From the NCBI GenBank assembly GCA_013360675.1, contig JABWBB010000015.1:1-50672 (forward strand): DNA of 50,672 bases, given 5' to 3'. The notes below the pieces were generated by a model. The model saw only the letters and a program-made list of their open reading frames with translations. It was not told where the DNA came from and did not search any database. Positions 16,281 through 25,931 of the stretch are shown here, in pieces (positions within the stretch are counted from its first letter, which is position 1; the number at the start of each line of letters is the position of its first letter). Source of the stretch: Phycisphaerales bacterium (GTDB taxonomy: Bacteria; Planctomycetota; Phycisphaerae; Phycisphaerales; UBA1924). The position numbers and the translations under genes were made by a program.

Positions 16281-17663
16281 TCAGCGGCGGCCGGCGGGGG
16301 TGCGCCCGGTCATGGTGTAGAGGCGGTTCTCGTTGAGGATCGGCACGCTGGTGGCCGCGGCCTGGCGGAAGAGCGCGTCGTAGCGTTCGGCGTCGCGCGA
16401 AATCTGGACGAAGCGGGTGACGACCTCGATGGGGGCGTCGGCGCCCGGACGGGGCGGGAGGATGGGACGCTCGCCCAGGATGAGGAAATCAACATCGCCG
16501 GTGAGATCGGCAACGACCTGGCCGCCCCATTCACGGATGGTGGCCTCGATGTCCTGGCGCTCGAGGGGGGTGGCGACGCCGTCGCCGTTCATGTCGAAGT
16601 TGCCGAAGACGACGAAGCGGTAGATCTTGTTGGGGTCGTAGAGGGCGTTGGCGATGACGTCGCCCTTGACGATGGGGTTGCCGCGGGCCTCGGAGGTGAT
16701 GCGGGCGGTGGCCGAGGTGGGGGTGAGGCTGATGACCTCGACGGTCCCCTTGCCCGGGGCGTAGTTGCCGTTTTCGTCGGGGCGGATGGAGGCGGCGTCG
16801 TTGTAGACCGTAAAGGTCATGCCGAGCTGGATCTTGTGATCGCTGCCCAGCGAGAGGAAGACGCGCTTGCCCGTGTCGCCCATGCCGATGATCGTGCCGT
16901 CAACCAGGGCGGCTTCGTCCTTGCCGCGGAACATGGCGGCCTGGCGCTGCCCGCGAAGTTCGGCGAGCTGGGCGTTGAGGATCAGGTTCTGGTTGCTCAG
17001 CTCGCGCACCTGCTCGCTGAGGCGCTTCTCGGTGGCCGAGGCGTCGGCCCGGGCGCGGTCGAGACGGTCATCGACCTGCCCCTTGTAGCGCTCGACCTCG
17101 GCCTTGGTGCGCTGGATCTCGTCGTAGTACTGCCCGACTTGGCCGTTGATGGCGTCGACCGTGGCCTGGTGCGAACGCTGCAGCGCATCGACCCGGTCCA
17201 CCTCGGCCTTGAGGTCGGCGATGGCGGCGGCGCGGGCGGCGTCGGCCTGCTGCACCTGCGCGGTGAGGTTGGCGATCTCGTTGTCGCGGTTGGCGATGAC
17301 GCTGATGAGGCTGGCGTTGTCGGCGCCCTGGATGCCGCCGAGCTTCGTGGCCAGATCGGCCAGGCGGTCGCGGCGCGAGCCGGTGACGCGCTCGAGGATG
17401 GTGCCCTGCGTTTCGACGAGGTAGCCCACCAGGCTCTTGCGGTCCTTGCGGGCGTCTTCGGTGAGGTTGCGGATGAAATCCTGCCCGCGCTCGTCGGGGC
17501 GGATGATGTCCTGCGAATCGGCCTTGAGCTGCTCATTCTGGCGGACCTGGTCCTTGTAGCGACCAAAGTAGACCACCGACAGAACAAACAGCGTGAGCGT
17601 CAGGAGAGAAAGAATCGTGACGGTGACGCCCATGCCAACGCTCGTGCTGGTCCGACCTGCCAT
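16281..17663 (-). CDS. membrane-anchored coiled-coil protein with EF-hand-like loop in a BRCT-like end
   Basis: A 460-residue protein of no named family. One TM helix lies near the N-terminus (about 10-32, VTVTILSLLTLTLFVLSVVY). A long, charged, heptad-like coiled coil follows (about 35-225), then a small beta domain (TGKRVFLSLGSDHKIQLGM). The C-terminal part begins KIYRFVVFGNF, and has a perfect 12-residue EF-hand-type loop DMNGDGVATPLE at 357-368, then a helix and REWGGQVVADLTGDVDFLILG, a pattern like a BRCT fold. The TM topology predicts that most of the protein is outside the cytoplasm. ATG at 17663 has GGAGC 7 nt upstream; the open frame extends further but without a ribosome-binding site. 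Probably a lineage-conserved envelope protein; function unknown. Confidence 0.8.
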   Translation of the reverse strand: MAGRTSTSVGMGVTVTILSLLTLTLFVLSVVYFGRYKDQVRQNEQLKADSQDIIRPDERGQDFIRNLTEDARKDRKSLVGYLVETQGTILERVTGSRRDRLADLATKLGGIQGADNASLISVIANRDNEIANLTAQVQQADAARAAAIADLKAEVDRVDALQRSHQATVDAINGQVGQYYDEIQRTKAEVERYKGQVDDRLDRARADASATEKRLSEQVRELSNQNLILNAQLAELRGQRQAAMFRGKDEAALVDGTIIGMGDTGKRVFLSLGSDHKIQLGMTFTVYNDAASIRPDENGNYAPGKGTVEVISLTPTSATARITSEARGNPIVKGDVIANALYDPNKIYRFVVFGNFDMNGDGVATPLERQDIEATIREWGGQVVADLTGDVDFLILGERPILPPRPGADAPIEVVTRFVQISRDAERYDALFRQAAATSVPILNENRLYTMTGRTPAGRR

Positions 17664-17841
17664 GACTGAAGCTCCGGTGCGCCCTGGCTCTGGCCAAGTC
17701 GCCAAATACGTATACGGCCCAACGAACACGCGGCGCCCGCGCGTTCTCGTCGCGATGAGCGTCGGGCCATGGACCGCGCCACAGCGCAACCCAAAGCCGG
17801 CACGACACAGCGTGACTCCCGCGGACAGCCGCAGGAGGCAG

Positions 17842-17870
17842 AGTGTCCCCGACGTTGCCCCGCGCGTCAA
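17842..17870 (-). promoter_or_regulatory. candidate promoter for the coiled-coil protein gene
   Basis: On the minus strand TTGACG (17865-17870) and GACACT (17842-17847) with a 17-nt spacer, in the 233-nt gap before the gene. The -35 is good, the -10 is poor. Confidence 0.3.
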
Positions 17871-17896
17871 GCCGACCAACCCAACCATACCCCGAA

Positions 17897-19717
17897 TTAA
17901 TTGGCTACAGGCCCATCACCCGGGGTGAATACCGGGCTCGCCACGCCGCAGGCCTCGCGCCACAGGCCGCGGATCGCCCGCTCGAACCGGGCGGCGAAGC
18001 CCGGGGCGTCCATGAGCACCGAGCCTTGCATCTGCGTCCGCAGGGTGGCGCGGAGGTGGTTGAGGCGATCGGCGTCCTGCGCCAACGCTGCCACCGTGGT
18101 GACGTACCCGTCGATGTTTGAGGCGCACAGGTCTGGCAGCCCGACGGCGGAGAGAAGGCTCAACCCCACACGCGAGGCATGTCCCCGCCCCGCCAGCGTC
18201 AACACCGGCACGCCCATGAACAACGCCTCGCACGTCGTCGTCGTGCCGTGATAGGGGAAGGTGTCGAGCGCGATGTCCACATCGCCATAGGCGGCCAGGT
18301 GCGAGCGTTGATCGGCGAGCGGCCCGCTCAGCGTGACCCGATTCGCGCCGATGCCCACGCGCTCGAGGCGCAGCGCGAGGTCCGCGCGGGCCTCGGGCTG
18401 GTTCAAGCCGTAGTTCTTGATGAGCAGGCGTGAGCCCGGGACGGCATTGAGCACGCGGGCCCAGACCGCGAGCCACTCGTCGCCGATCTTCTGATAGCCG
18501 TTGAACGAGCCGAACGTCAGGGGCTCGTTTCGCCCGCGCGGCCCGGGGACAACCTCGGGTGCGGCGGCATCGGGCGTATAGCAGAGAAAGCACGGGTCCA
18601 TGCGCACGAGTCGCTCGGTGGCAAGGGTCTGCGCGTCGTAGGGATCGCCCGCAGGATCGGTGGTCGAATCAACGAGGCGGTGCGTGATCGAGGGCATGCC
18701 GACCGAGAGCGGATACCCCAGGTAGGTCGCCTGCACGGGGGCGGGGCGATGGGCGAAGAGGCCGATCGCCGAGTGGGCGGTGTGCCCGGCCAGGTCGATC
18801 AGCACGTCGACCGAATCGGCGCGGATGACGCGGGCGATCTGCAGCGCACCCTGTCCTGTAATCTTGCGGAAGACAGCGCAGCGCGCGCGGAAGAACGCCG
18901 TCATGGCGTCGTCGTGCAGGCTGTTGGCGTAGGCGCACCACTCGATGCGGGTCGGATCGGTGTGCGTGAAGAGCCCCACGAGGAACCGGGCGACCGCGTG
19001 CTCGCGAAAGTCGGGCGAGACAAAGCCCACCCGCAGGCGGCGATCGGGGTTCGATGGGGGCGCATGGGGGGGCAGGGTCTGCCCGGCGCGGAGGATCTCG
19101 GCGGTGAGCAGCTCGCCCGTCAGGCGCACGGCGTGGAACGCCTGCTCGGGCGTGGTTCTGGCGTCGTACGTGCCCGCGAAGGCCAGCAGGCGGGCGGCCT
19201 GGTGGCTCCTGGGGTGGTGGCGCAGGCACGCCAAGAGCGATTCAATCGCCTTGTCCGCTCGCCCACGCATGACGCGGATGTGCCCCTGCTCGACCAGCAG
19301 GTTGTGATCGGCGGGGGCGAGCGCCAGCCCTCGCGCGCAGGCCTTGTCGGCGTCGGCGTACCGGTACGCGCGGGCGAGGGCGGCGGCGTAGCGATGCCAC
19401 GCCGAGGGATTGTTCGGGTCCATCGCCAACGCCGCCTCGAACTCGGCGGCGGCCTCGGCGTGCTTCGCGTGATAACTGAGCATCTGCGCCAGATTCAGGC
19501 GTGGGTCGGCCACGCCCGGGAAGGCCTCGACCGCTCGGCGCGCAAAGAAGATCGCCTGCTCAAACTCGCCCTTCTGCGCGTGCCAGATGCCCATCGTGTT
19601 GCTGATCGCCCCGTTGCCCGGGTGCTTCTTGAGCAGGGCCTGCAGGATTGGGCGGGCCTCGTCGAGACGCCCGGCATCGATCATGGCCAGGGCCTGGTTG
19701 AGTTCACGTTCGCTCAT
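17897..19717 (-). CDS. TPR-linked GT41 (O-GlcNAc transferase-like) protein, third of three
   Basis: A 606-residue protein with TPR repeats (about 1-185) and a GT41/SPINDLY-type catalytic region (about 225-600). Family residues are present: His240 in GFVSPDFREHAVARF (equivalent to the OGT active-site His), APVQATYLGYPLSVGMPSI, Lys410 in FGSFNGYQK (equivalent to the UDP-contacting Lys) and TFPYHGTTTTCEALFMGVPV. It should transfer a sugar from a nucleotide sugar to Ser/Thr of proteins; the true donor and targets are unknown. It has no signal peptide, so acts in the cytoplasm. Its ATG overlaps the stop of the previous paralogue by 4 nt. It is closest to the middle paralogue: both share AAIDAGRLD/AMIDAGRLD and CARGLALAP in the TPR part. 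Confidence 0.9.
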   Translation of the reverse strand: MSERELNQALAMIDAGRLDEARPILQALLKKHPGNGAISNTMGIWHAQKGEFEQAIFFARRAVEAFPGVADPRLNLAQMLSYHAKHAEAAAEFEAALAMDPNNPSAWHRYAAALARAYRYADADKACARGLALAPADHNLLVEQGHIRVMRGRADKAIESLLACLRHHPRSHQAARLLAFAGTYDARTTPEQAFHAVRLTGELLTAEILRAGQTLPPHAPPSNPDRRLRVGFVSPDFREHAVARFLVGLFTHTDPTRIEWCAYANSLHDDAMTAFFRARCAVFRKITGQGALQIARVIRADSVDVLIDLAGHTAHSAIGLFAHRPAPVQATYLGYPLSVGMPSITHRLVDSTTDPAGDPYDAQTLATERLVRMDPCFLCYTPDAAAPEVVPGPRGRNEPLTFGSFNGYQKIGDEWLAVWARVLNAVPGSRLLIKNYGLNQPEARADLALRLERVGIGANRVTLSGPLADQRSHLAAYGDVDIALDTFPYHGTTTTCEALFMGVPVLTLAGRGHASRVGLSLLSAVGLPDLCASNIDGYVTTVAALAQDADRLNHLRATLRTQMQGSVLMDAPGFAARFERAIRGLWREACGVASPVFTPGDGPVAN

Positions 19718-21471
19718 GGCTGTTTCCTATACCCCTCGGCGATGGCTTCGATCGCGTCGCAGAAGCGCCCAGCAAAGGCCCTGGCATCGCTGACCACCGA
19801 CGCGGCGAGTTGCCCGCGCAGTTCGCTTCGCAGCGCGGCCAGGCGCGCGCGATCCGCGGCTAGCCCCGCGGCAATCTTGATGTACGAATCGACATCGTTC
19901 GCGCACCACTCGGCGCACCCCGCGCCCGAGAGCAGGCTCAGGCCCACGCGCTCGTGGTGCGACACGCCAATCAGCGACACCACCGGCACGCCCATGTGCA
20001 GCGCCTCGCAGGTCGTCGTCGTGCCCGCGTAGGGGAAGGTATCGAGCGCGATGTCCACGCGGGCGTAGGCGTCGAGATGCTCGCGGCTGCTGGTCGTGGG
20101 CGGTAGGAGATCCACGCGCGACGGATCGATCCCGGCGCGGGCGGCACGGTCCATCAACGCCGCTCGCAGTTCGGGCTGCTGCAACGAGAAATTCTTCAGC
20201 ACGAGGCGCGAGCCCGGGCAACACTCGAGCAGCCTCGCCCAGGCCCGCAGCAGCGGATCGCTGATCTTCGGCCCCGAGCCAAAGCAGCCAAAGGCGATCG
20301 GGCTTGAAGCATCACGCGTGACGACGGGAGGAGCGTCGGCATCGGGGCGATAGCAGAGGAAGCACGGATCGAGACGGACGAGGGTCTCGGTTGCAAAGGC
20401 ATCGGCGCGGCTGGGCTCACCCGCGGGGTCGGTGTGTGAATCGACCAGGCGATAGCCCACGCCGGGCATTCCCGTCGTGCCCGGATAGCCCAGGTAGGTC
20501 GCCTGGATAGGCGCGGGGCGCAGGGCCAGTGCATCAATGCCAGAGTCGGCCGTGTACCCGGCCAGGTCGATGAGCACGTCGATGCGCGAATCGCGGATGC
20601 GCTGGGCGGTCTGCTGCCAGGTCGAGCCGCTAATCACGCGGAACTCGGCGCAATGGTCTCGGATGCGCCGGGTGACCGCGTCGGCATGGATACTCGTCGC
20701 AAAGGCGTGCGCCCGCATGCGATCGGGTGGGAGGTGCTCGAGCAGCGGTTCGATGAACCGGGCTACGGCGTGATTGCGCAGATCGGGCGAGATGAACCCC
20801 ACGCGCAGCGGCGTGCCGAGGGGCGTGGTCCGCGCGGGCAGCGGCGCATAAGACGAGGCGACCAGTTCGCCGCAGCGCCGCGAGAGTTCGAATGTCTTCT
20901 TTCGCGAGATCGCCGGGTCATACAGCGTGGCGAAAACAAGAGCACGCGCGAGGCTCACCGAGCGTGGATGCCTCGCCGCGGCGCTTTCGAGGATCTGCAC
21001 CGCTCGCGAGGCATGGCCCACGAGCATCTCGAGGCGCCCCTGCTCGAGCAGCAGGTTGTGATCATCGGGCGCAAGCGCCAGGCCCCGTGCGCACGCCGCC
21101 AGCGCGTCGGCGTAGCGGTGGGCTCCGGCGAGCACGGTCGCGTAGCGGCGTATCCCCTCGACGTGCGAGGGATCGAGGGCAAGCCCCCGCTCGATCGCCC
21201 CGATCCCCTCGGCGAACTTTCCCTGCCCGCCGAGCATCTGCCCCAGGTTCAACCACGCCTCGGGCAGATCGGGCATGTGCTCTACAGCACGGGTCGCGTA
21301 ATACACCGCCTGCTCGAGATTGCCCTGCGTGGCAAGGGTGACGCCCATAGCCGCGTTGAGCGGGCCGCTGGAAGGATCGCGGCGCAGCGCGGGCGTGAGG
21401 AGTGCCTTGGCGCGGTCGAGCCGCCCCGCGTCGATCGCCGCGAAGACCTCGTCGAGCAGGCGGTCGCTCAT
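19714..21471 (-). CDS. TPR-linked GT41 (O-GlcNAc transferase-like) protein, second of three
   Basis: A 585-residue paralogue with the same layout: TPR repeats (about 1-180) and a GT41 catalytic region (about 220-580). His234 in GFISPDLRNHAVARF, APIQATYLGYPGTTGMPGV, Lys402 in FGSGPKISD and TFPYAGTTTTCEALHMGVPV keep the expected catalytic and donor-binding residues. I choose ATG at 21471 because it overlaps the upstream stop by 4 nt (ATGA), indicating translational coupling; the open frame continues upstream antisense-free but inside the first paralogue. Role: probably protein O-glycosylation in the cytoplasm, together with the two neighbours. Confidence 0.9.
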   Translation of the reverse strand: MSDRLLDEVFAAIDAGRLDRAKALLTPALRRDPSSGPLNAAMGVTLATQGNLEQAVYYATRAVEHMPDLPEAWLNLGQMLGGQGKFAEGIGAIERGLALDPSHVEGIRRYATVLAGAHRYADALAACARGLALAPDDHNLLLEQGRLEMLVGHASRAVQILESAAARHPRSVSLARALVFATLYDPAISRKKTFELSRRCGELVASSYAPLPARTTPLGTPLRVGFISPDLRNHAVARFIEPLLEHLPPDRMRAHAFATSIHADAVTRRIRDHCAEFRVISGSTWQQTAQRIRDSRIDVLIDLAGYTADSGIDALALRPAPIQATYLGYPGTTGMPGVGYRLVDSHTDPAGEPSRADAFATETLVRLDPCFLCYRPDADAPPVVTRDASSPIAFGCFGSGPKISDPLLRAWARLLECCPGSRLVLKNFSLQQPELRAALMDRAARAGIDPSRVDLLPPTTSSREHLDAYARVDIALDTFPYAGTTTTCEALHMGVPVVSLIGVSHHERVGLSLLSGAGCAEWCANDVDSYIKIAAGLAADRARLAALRSELRGQLAASVVSDARAFAGRFCDAIEAIAEGYRKQP

Positions 21472-23240
21472 GTCTGGGCCTCCGCGCAAGGCGTGCTGAG
21501 CAGAGATTCGAGCGCGTCGCCCATGGCGCTCGCGTACGACGCGCCATCGCACAAGGGCGATGCGAGCAGCGCGGGACGCAACGAGGCCCGCAGCGACGCC
21601 CGGCGCGGGGCATTGCCGGCGAGCGCCACCGCCTTAGCGATGTACTCGTCGGTGGTCGGCGGACACAAGTCGGCGTGCCCGATCGACGTGAGAAGCGAGA
21701 GGCCCACGCGTTGGTGGTGCATCGTGCCCGCGAGGCTGACGACCGGCACACCCATGAAGAGCGCCTCGCACGTGGTGGTCGTGCCGCAGTAGGGAAAAGT
21801 GTCGAGGGCGACATCCACGCGGGCGTAGGCGTTCAGGTGCTCGCGTGGGGTCTTGGTAAAGGCCATGAACTCAAGGCGCGTAGGGTCGCCCCCCTGGGCC
21901 TTGAAGCGAGCGCGCAGGTCGTCGCGCAGGGCTTCTTCATCCAGGCCCGAGGCCTTGAGCAGCAGGCGTGAACCGGGCACGCCCGCCAGCACGCGGGCCC
22001 AGGCCCGCAGCAGCGGATCGCAGATCTTCTGCACGGCGTTGAACGAGCCAAAGACGATCGCACCATCGGCCCCCCCGGGACCGTCGCTTTCATGACACTG
22101 TCGATCGGGACCGGGCGCGTCGTGAGGTGGCTGCCAGCAGAGGAACGTTCGCGGCAGGCGCACGAGCGATTCGGTGTGCCACGCCTCGGCCCCGGGCGGA
22201 TCGGTGATCGCATCAACGATGCGGGCATCGACGCCCGCCAGCCCCAGCGTGGCGGGATAACCGATGCACGTGACGATCCGGCGTGCCGGTCGCGTATGCA
22301 GCAGCGGCAGGCGGTTGGCATGCGTGTATCCCGCCAGGTCGATCAGCACGTCGAGTCGCTCGGTGCGAAGGCGGCCCACGAGCGCGGCATTGTCGAACTT
22401 GACCACGCTGTGCCACTGGTCTACGCCGCACTGCAGGCGTCGGCTGGTGTCGTCCTCGGCGCGTGCGTCGCTGAAGGCCAATACCTCGAAGCGCGATCGA
22501 TCGAGACGACCGATCCACGATTCGACGAACGAGGCGACCGAATGGGTGCGAAGGTCGGGCGAGAGCAGCCCGATGTGCACTTTGTCACCCGCCGCACGCG
22601 GGGGGAAGGGCACGGGCGCGGGGCAATGACGCTCGATCTGCGCCGCGCACGCCCGGTGCGCCGCGAGGATCGATCCGGGGGCGTGCCCCGGGGCATAGAG
22701 CATCGCCGCGGCGAGGCGGTAGAGCGCGATCGGGTGCTGGGGATGTGCGTCGACCGCGGCCTGCAGCACCCCCACCGCCTCGTGAGCGCGGCCGGTGTGC
22801 AGCAGCGCCGAGGCATAGGGAATGGCAAACCGGACATCGGATCCGAAGCGGTCGAGGTTCGCGCGGCCATACGACGCCGCCCGGGCGTATCGGCGTGCCG
22901 ACACCAGCGATTCGGCCAGCGCGAGCGCGGCGGCGAGGTCGGACGGATGCGCCTCGCACACCCGTTCGATCACGCCCAGCGCCTCGTCAAACCTCTCGCA
23001 CATCGACAGGCAGTGCCCCAGGTTGATCTGCACACCCAAGTGCGCGGGTGCGGCGGTGGCGGCGGCCCGCGCATAGTGCAGCGCCACCTGCGGCTGGCCC
23101 ATGCGGATCAGCGCCACCGCCATCAGGTTGTTCAGGTCCGCCTCGGCGGGCGATCGCTTGAGCGCTGTGGCGAGCAGCACGCGGGCCTTGTCGGGGCGAC
23201 CCGCGTCGAGTTCACGCCGTGCCATCGCCGCCGCGCTCAT
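21468..23240 (-). CDS. TPR-linked GT41 (O-GlcNAc transferase-like) protein, first of three
   Basis: A 590-residue protein, the most divergent of the three. TPR-like helices fill about 1-180; the catalytic region (about 218-585) keeps His233 (GLLSPDLRTHSVASF), a changed ARRIVTCIGYPATLGLAGV segment, Lys405 (FGSFNAVQK) and TFPYCGTTTTCEALFMGVPV. The APIQAxxLGYP motif of the other two reads ARRIVTCIGYP here, so acceptor or donor preference may differ. ATG at 23240 has a GGAGC site 8 nt upstream. It heads the three-gene run, but the space to the clpC terminator is only about 20-30 nt, so its promoter is unclear and read-through from clpC is possible. Confidence 0.9.
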   Translation of the reverse strand: MSAAAMARRELDAGRPDKARVLLATALKRSPAEADLNNLMAVALIRMGQPQVALHYARAAATAAPAHLGVQINLGHCLSMCERFDEALGVIERVCEAHPSDLAAALALAESLVSARRYARAASYGRANLDRFGSDVRFAIPYASALLHTGRAHEAVGVLQAAVDAHPQHPIALYRLAAAMLYAPGHAPGSILAAHRACAAQIERHCPAPVPFPPRAAGDKVHIGLLSPDLRTHSVASFVESWIGRLDRSRFEVLAFSDARAEDDTSRRLQCGVDQWHSVVKFDNAALVGRLRTERLDVLIDLAGYTHANRLPLLHTRPARRIVTCIGYPATLGLAGVDARIVDAITDPPGAEAWHTESLVRLPRTFLCWQPPHDAPGPDRQCHESDGPGGADGAIVFGSFNAVQKICDPLLRAWARVLAGVPGSRLLLKASGLDEEALRDDLRARFKAQGGDPTRLEFMAFTKTPREHLNAYARVDVALDTFPYCGTTTTCEALFMGVPVVSLAGTMHHQRVGLSLLTSIGHADLCPPTTDEYIAKAVALAGNAPRRASLRASLRPALLASPLCDGASYASAMGDALESLLSTPCAEAQT

Positions 23241-23261
23241 CGGGGCGGGCTCCAGCCGGGC

Positions 23262-23296
23262 GCAACAAACACCGGCAGGCGCGGGGCCTGCCGGTG
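23262..23296 (-). terminator. terminator-like hairpin between clpC and the GT41 operon
   Basis: A 10-11 bp perfect stem (CACCGGCAGG at 23270-23279 with CCTGCCGGTG at 23287-23296). On the minus strand it is followed by TTTGTTGCG, a modest U-run. It lies 52 nt after the clpC stop and 30 nt before the GT41 start. Confidence 0.7.
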
Positions 23297-23348
23297 CGTC
23301 AGAGGTTGGGTTCGCCGCCGGTTCATCGGCGGATGGTACCGCGGAAAA

Positions 23349-25931
23349 TCACGTGCTCTGGGTGCGGGCGGGCGGCTCGGCGGGCTTGGCCGCGGGCGTG
23401 CCCGGGGCGCTGAGCCCCTCGGGCGCGGGGCCGGCCTTGAAGAAGAGGTGATCCTCGGGCTTGCCGTCTTCGCCCGTGCGGCGTTGCACGTGGATGGTGC
23501 AGGGGGCGTCGAACCCGCCCGAGAGGATGGCCTCGCTGAGCGGATCTTCGACGAACTGGCCCAGGGCGCGGCGCAGGGGCCGGGCGCCATACTCGGGGTT
23601 GTAGCCGCGGTCGATGAGGAACTCGCGGGCGCTCTCGTCGATCGAGAGGGTGAATCCCTTGGTGCCCAGTCGCTTGTTGAGCTTGCCCACCTCGTAATCG
23701 ATGATGTTGGTGATGTCCTCGCGCGAGAGGGGGCGGAAGACGATGATGTCGTCGAGGCGGTTGATGAACTCGGGGCGGAAGAACCGCTCGATCTCCTTCA
23801 TCAGCACCGTCTTGATGTTGTCGTGATCGGTCGCGTCGGTGCGCTTGGCAAAGCCGAACCCCGCCCCGCCTTTGATGAGGTCGGCGCCCAGGTTGCTCGT
23901 CATGATCAGCACGCAGTTGCGGAAGTCGACGTTCCGCCCGAACGAGTCGGTCAGACGCCCTTCTTCCATGATCTGCAGCAGCATGTTGAAGACGTCCGGG
24001 TGCGCCTTCTCGACCTCGTCGAGCAGGATCACGCTGTAGGGGCGGCGGCGGATCTTCTCCGTCAGCTGCCCACCCTCCTCGTAGCCCACGTACCCGGGGG
24101 GTGCGCCCACGAGACGCGAGACGTTGTGCTTCTCCATGTACTCGCTCATGTCCAGGTGGACGAGGGCTTCCTCGTCGCCGAACAGGAACTCGGCCAGCGC
24201 CTTGCTCAGCAGCGTCTTGCCCACGCCGCTGGGGCCCACGAAGATGAACGAACCCATCGGGCGCTTGGGGTCCTTGAGCCCCGCGCGGGCCCGGCGGATC
24301 GCCTTGGCCACCGTCTTGATCGCCTCGTCCTGGCTGATGACGCGCTTGTGCAGTTCGGCCTCGAGCTGCAGCAGGCGCTGGATCTCTTCCTTCTCGAGGC
24401 GCTTGAGGGGCACGCCGGTCATGCGGCTGACCACCTCGGCGATGACCTCTTCATCCACCACGCCGTCGGTTTCCTGCTGGCGGGCGCGCCATTCCTTGAG
24501 GATCTCTTCGCGCTTCTTGCGCTGCTGCTCGGCCCGATCGCGCAGTTCCGCCGCCTTCTCGTAGTCGGCAGCCTTGACGGCCTCGTCCTTGTCCACGGTC
24601 AGTCGCTCGATTTCGGCCTCAAGGTCGGCCAGGTTCGGCGGCTTGGTCATGCTCTTGAGACGCACGCGGGCGCCCGCCTCGTCGATCACGTCGATCGACT
24701 TGTCGGGCTGCACGCGCCCGGTGATGTACCGCCCCGAGAGTTCGACCGCGGCGCGGACGGCCTCGTCGGTGATCTTCACGCGGTGGTGCTGCTCGTAGCG
24801 GTCGCGCAGCCCCTTGATGATGTCGACGGTCTGCTCGTTGGTGGGCGGATCGACCGTGATGGCCTGGAAGCGACGCGCCAGGGCCGCGTCCTTCTCGATG
24901 TACTTGCGGTACTCGTCGAAGGTCGTGGCGCCCACGCACTGGATCTCGCCGCGGGCCAGCGCGGGCTTGAGCACGTTCGAGGCGTCGATCGCCCCCTCGG
25001 CCCCGCCGGCGCCCACCAGCGTGTGCAGTTCGTCGATGAACAGGATCACGTTCTTGGCGCGACGAACCTCGTTCATCACCGCCTTGATGCGCTCCTCGAA
25101 CTGCCCGCGGTACTTGGTTCCGGCGACCATCATCGCCAGGTCGAGCACCACGATGCGCTTCTCGTGCAGGATCTCGGGCACGTCGGCGCTGATGATGCGC
25201 TGGGCCAAGCCCTCGACGATCGCCGTCTTGCCCACGCCCGCCTCGCCCAGCAGCACCGGGTTGTTCTTGGTGCGCCGGCACAGGACCTGCACCAGGCGCT
25301 CGATCTCGCTCTGGCGACCGATCACCGGGTCGAGCTGATTCTCGCGGGCCAGTTCGGTCAGGTCGCGCCCGAAGCTGTCGAGCGCGGGGGTCTTGCTCTT
25401 GCCCTTGGCGGGCGTCGCGCCCGAGGAGGGATTCCCGGCGGGCGAGGGGCCCGAGCCGCTGATCCCCGATTCGAGATTCTCGCTCTGCTCGCTGCCCGCG
25501 CCCAGAAGGTTGAGCACCTCCTCGCGGACCTCCTCGAGCTTCAGGCCCAGGTTCATGAGGACCTGGGCGGCGACACCGTCGTGCTCGCGCAGCAGGCCCA
25601 GCAGCAGGTGCTCGGTGCCCACGTAGTTGTGGTTGAGGTTGCGGGCCTCTTCGATGGCGTACTCGATCACCTTCTTGGCCCGGGGGGTCTGGGGCAGCTT
25701 GCCCATGGTGACCATCTCGGGCCCGGCCTTGACGAGCTTCTCGACCTCGAGGCGGACCTTGCGCAGGTCCACATCGAGGTTCTTGAGGACATTGGCGCCC
25801 ACACCGCTGCCCTCTTTCACGAGGCCCAGCAGGATGTGCTCGGTCCCGATGTATTCGTGGTTGAGGCGCTGGGCCTCCTGGTTGGCCAGGGCCATCACCT
25901 TGCGGGCACGATCGGTAAAGCGTTCAAACAT
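23349..25931 (-). CDS. clpC: ClpC-type ATP-dependent unfoldase
   Basis: An 860-residue Clp/Hsp100 protein that unfolds proteins for the ClpP peptidase. It has two N-terminal Clp_N repeats ([16 protein letters not shown] and [18 protein letters not shown]), a Gly/Ser/Pro-rich linker (about 145-180), AAA+ domain 1 with Walker A GEAGVGKT at 229-236 and [11 protein letters not shown], a UVR-type segment ([15 protein letters not shown]), AAA+ domain 2 with [22 protein letters not shown] and the closing [20 protein letters not shown]. The middle coiled coil of ClpB is absent, which together with UVR marks ClpC. The C-terminus carries a Pro/Ala-rich extension. ATG at 25931 follows a GGGAG site. No clpP is in the window. 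Confidence 0.96.
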   Translation of the reverse strand: MFERFTDRARKVMALANQEAQRLNHEYIGTEHILLGLVKEGSGVGANVLKNLDVDLRKVRLEVEKLVKAGPEMVTMGKLPQTPRAKKVIEYAIEEARNLNHNYVGTEHLLLGLLREHDGVAAQVLMNLGLKLEEVREEVLNLLGAGSEQSENLESGISGSGPSPAGNPSSGATPAKGKSKTPALDSFGRDLTELARENQLDPVIGRQSEIERLVQVLCRRTKNNPVLLGEAGVGKTAIVEGLAQRIISADVPEILHEKRIVVLDLAMMVAGTKYRGQFEERIKAVMNEVRRAKNVILFIDELHTLVGAGGAEGAIDASNVLKPALARGEIQCVGATTFDEYRKYIEKDAALARRFQAITVDPPTNEQTVDIIKGLRDRYEQHHRVKITDEAVRAAVELSGRYITGRVQPDKSIDVIDEAGARVRLKSMTKPPNLADLEAEIERLTVDKDEAVKAADYEKAAELRDRAEQQRKKREEILKEWRARQQETDGVVDEEVIAEVVSRMTGVPLKRLEKEEIQRLLQLEAELHKRVISQDEAIKTVAKAIRRARAGLKDPKRPMGSFIFVGPSGVGKTLLSKALAEFLFGDEEALVHLDMSEYMEKHNVSRLVGAPPGYVGYEEGGQLTEKIRRRPYSVILLDEVEKAHPDVFNMLLQIMEEGRLTDSFGRNVDFRNCVLIMTSNLGADLIKGGAGFGFAKRTDATDHDNIKTVLMKEIERFFRPEFINRLDDIIVFRPLSREDITNIIDYEVGKLNKRLGTKGFTLSIDESAREFLIDRGYNPEYGARPLRRALGQFVEDPLSEAILSGGFDAPCTIHVQRRTGEDGKPEDHLFFKAGPAPEGLSAPGTPAAKPAEPPARTQST

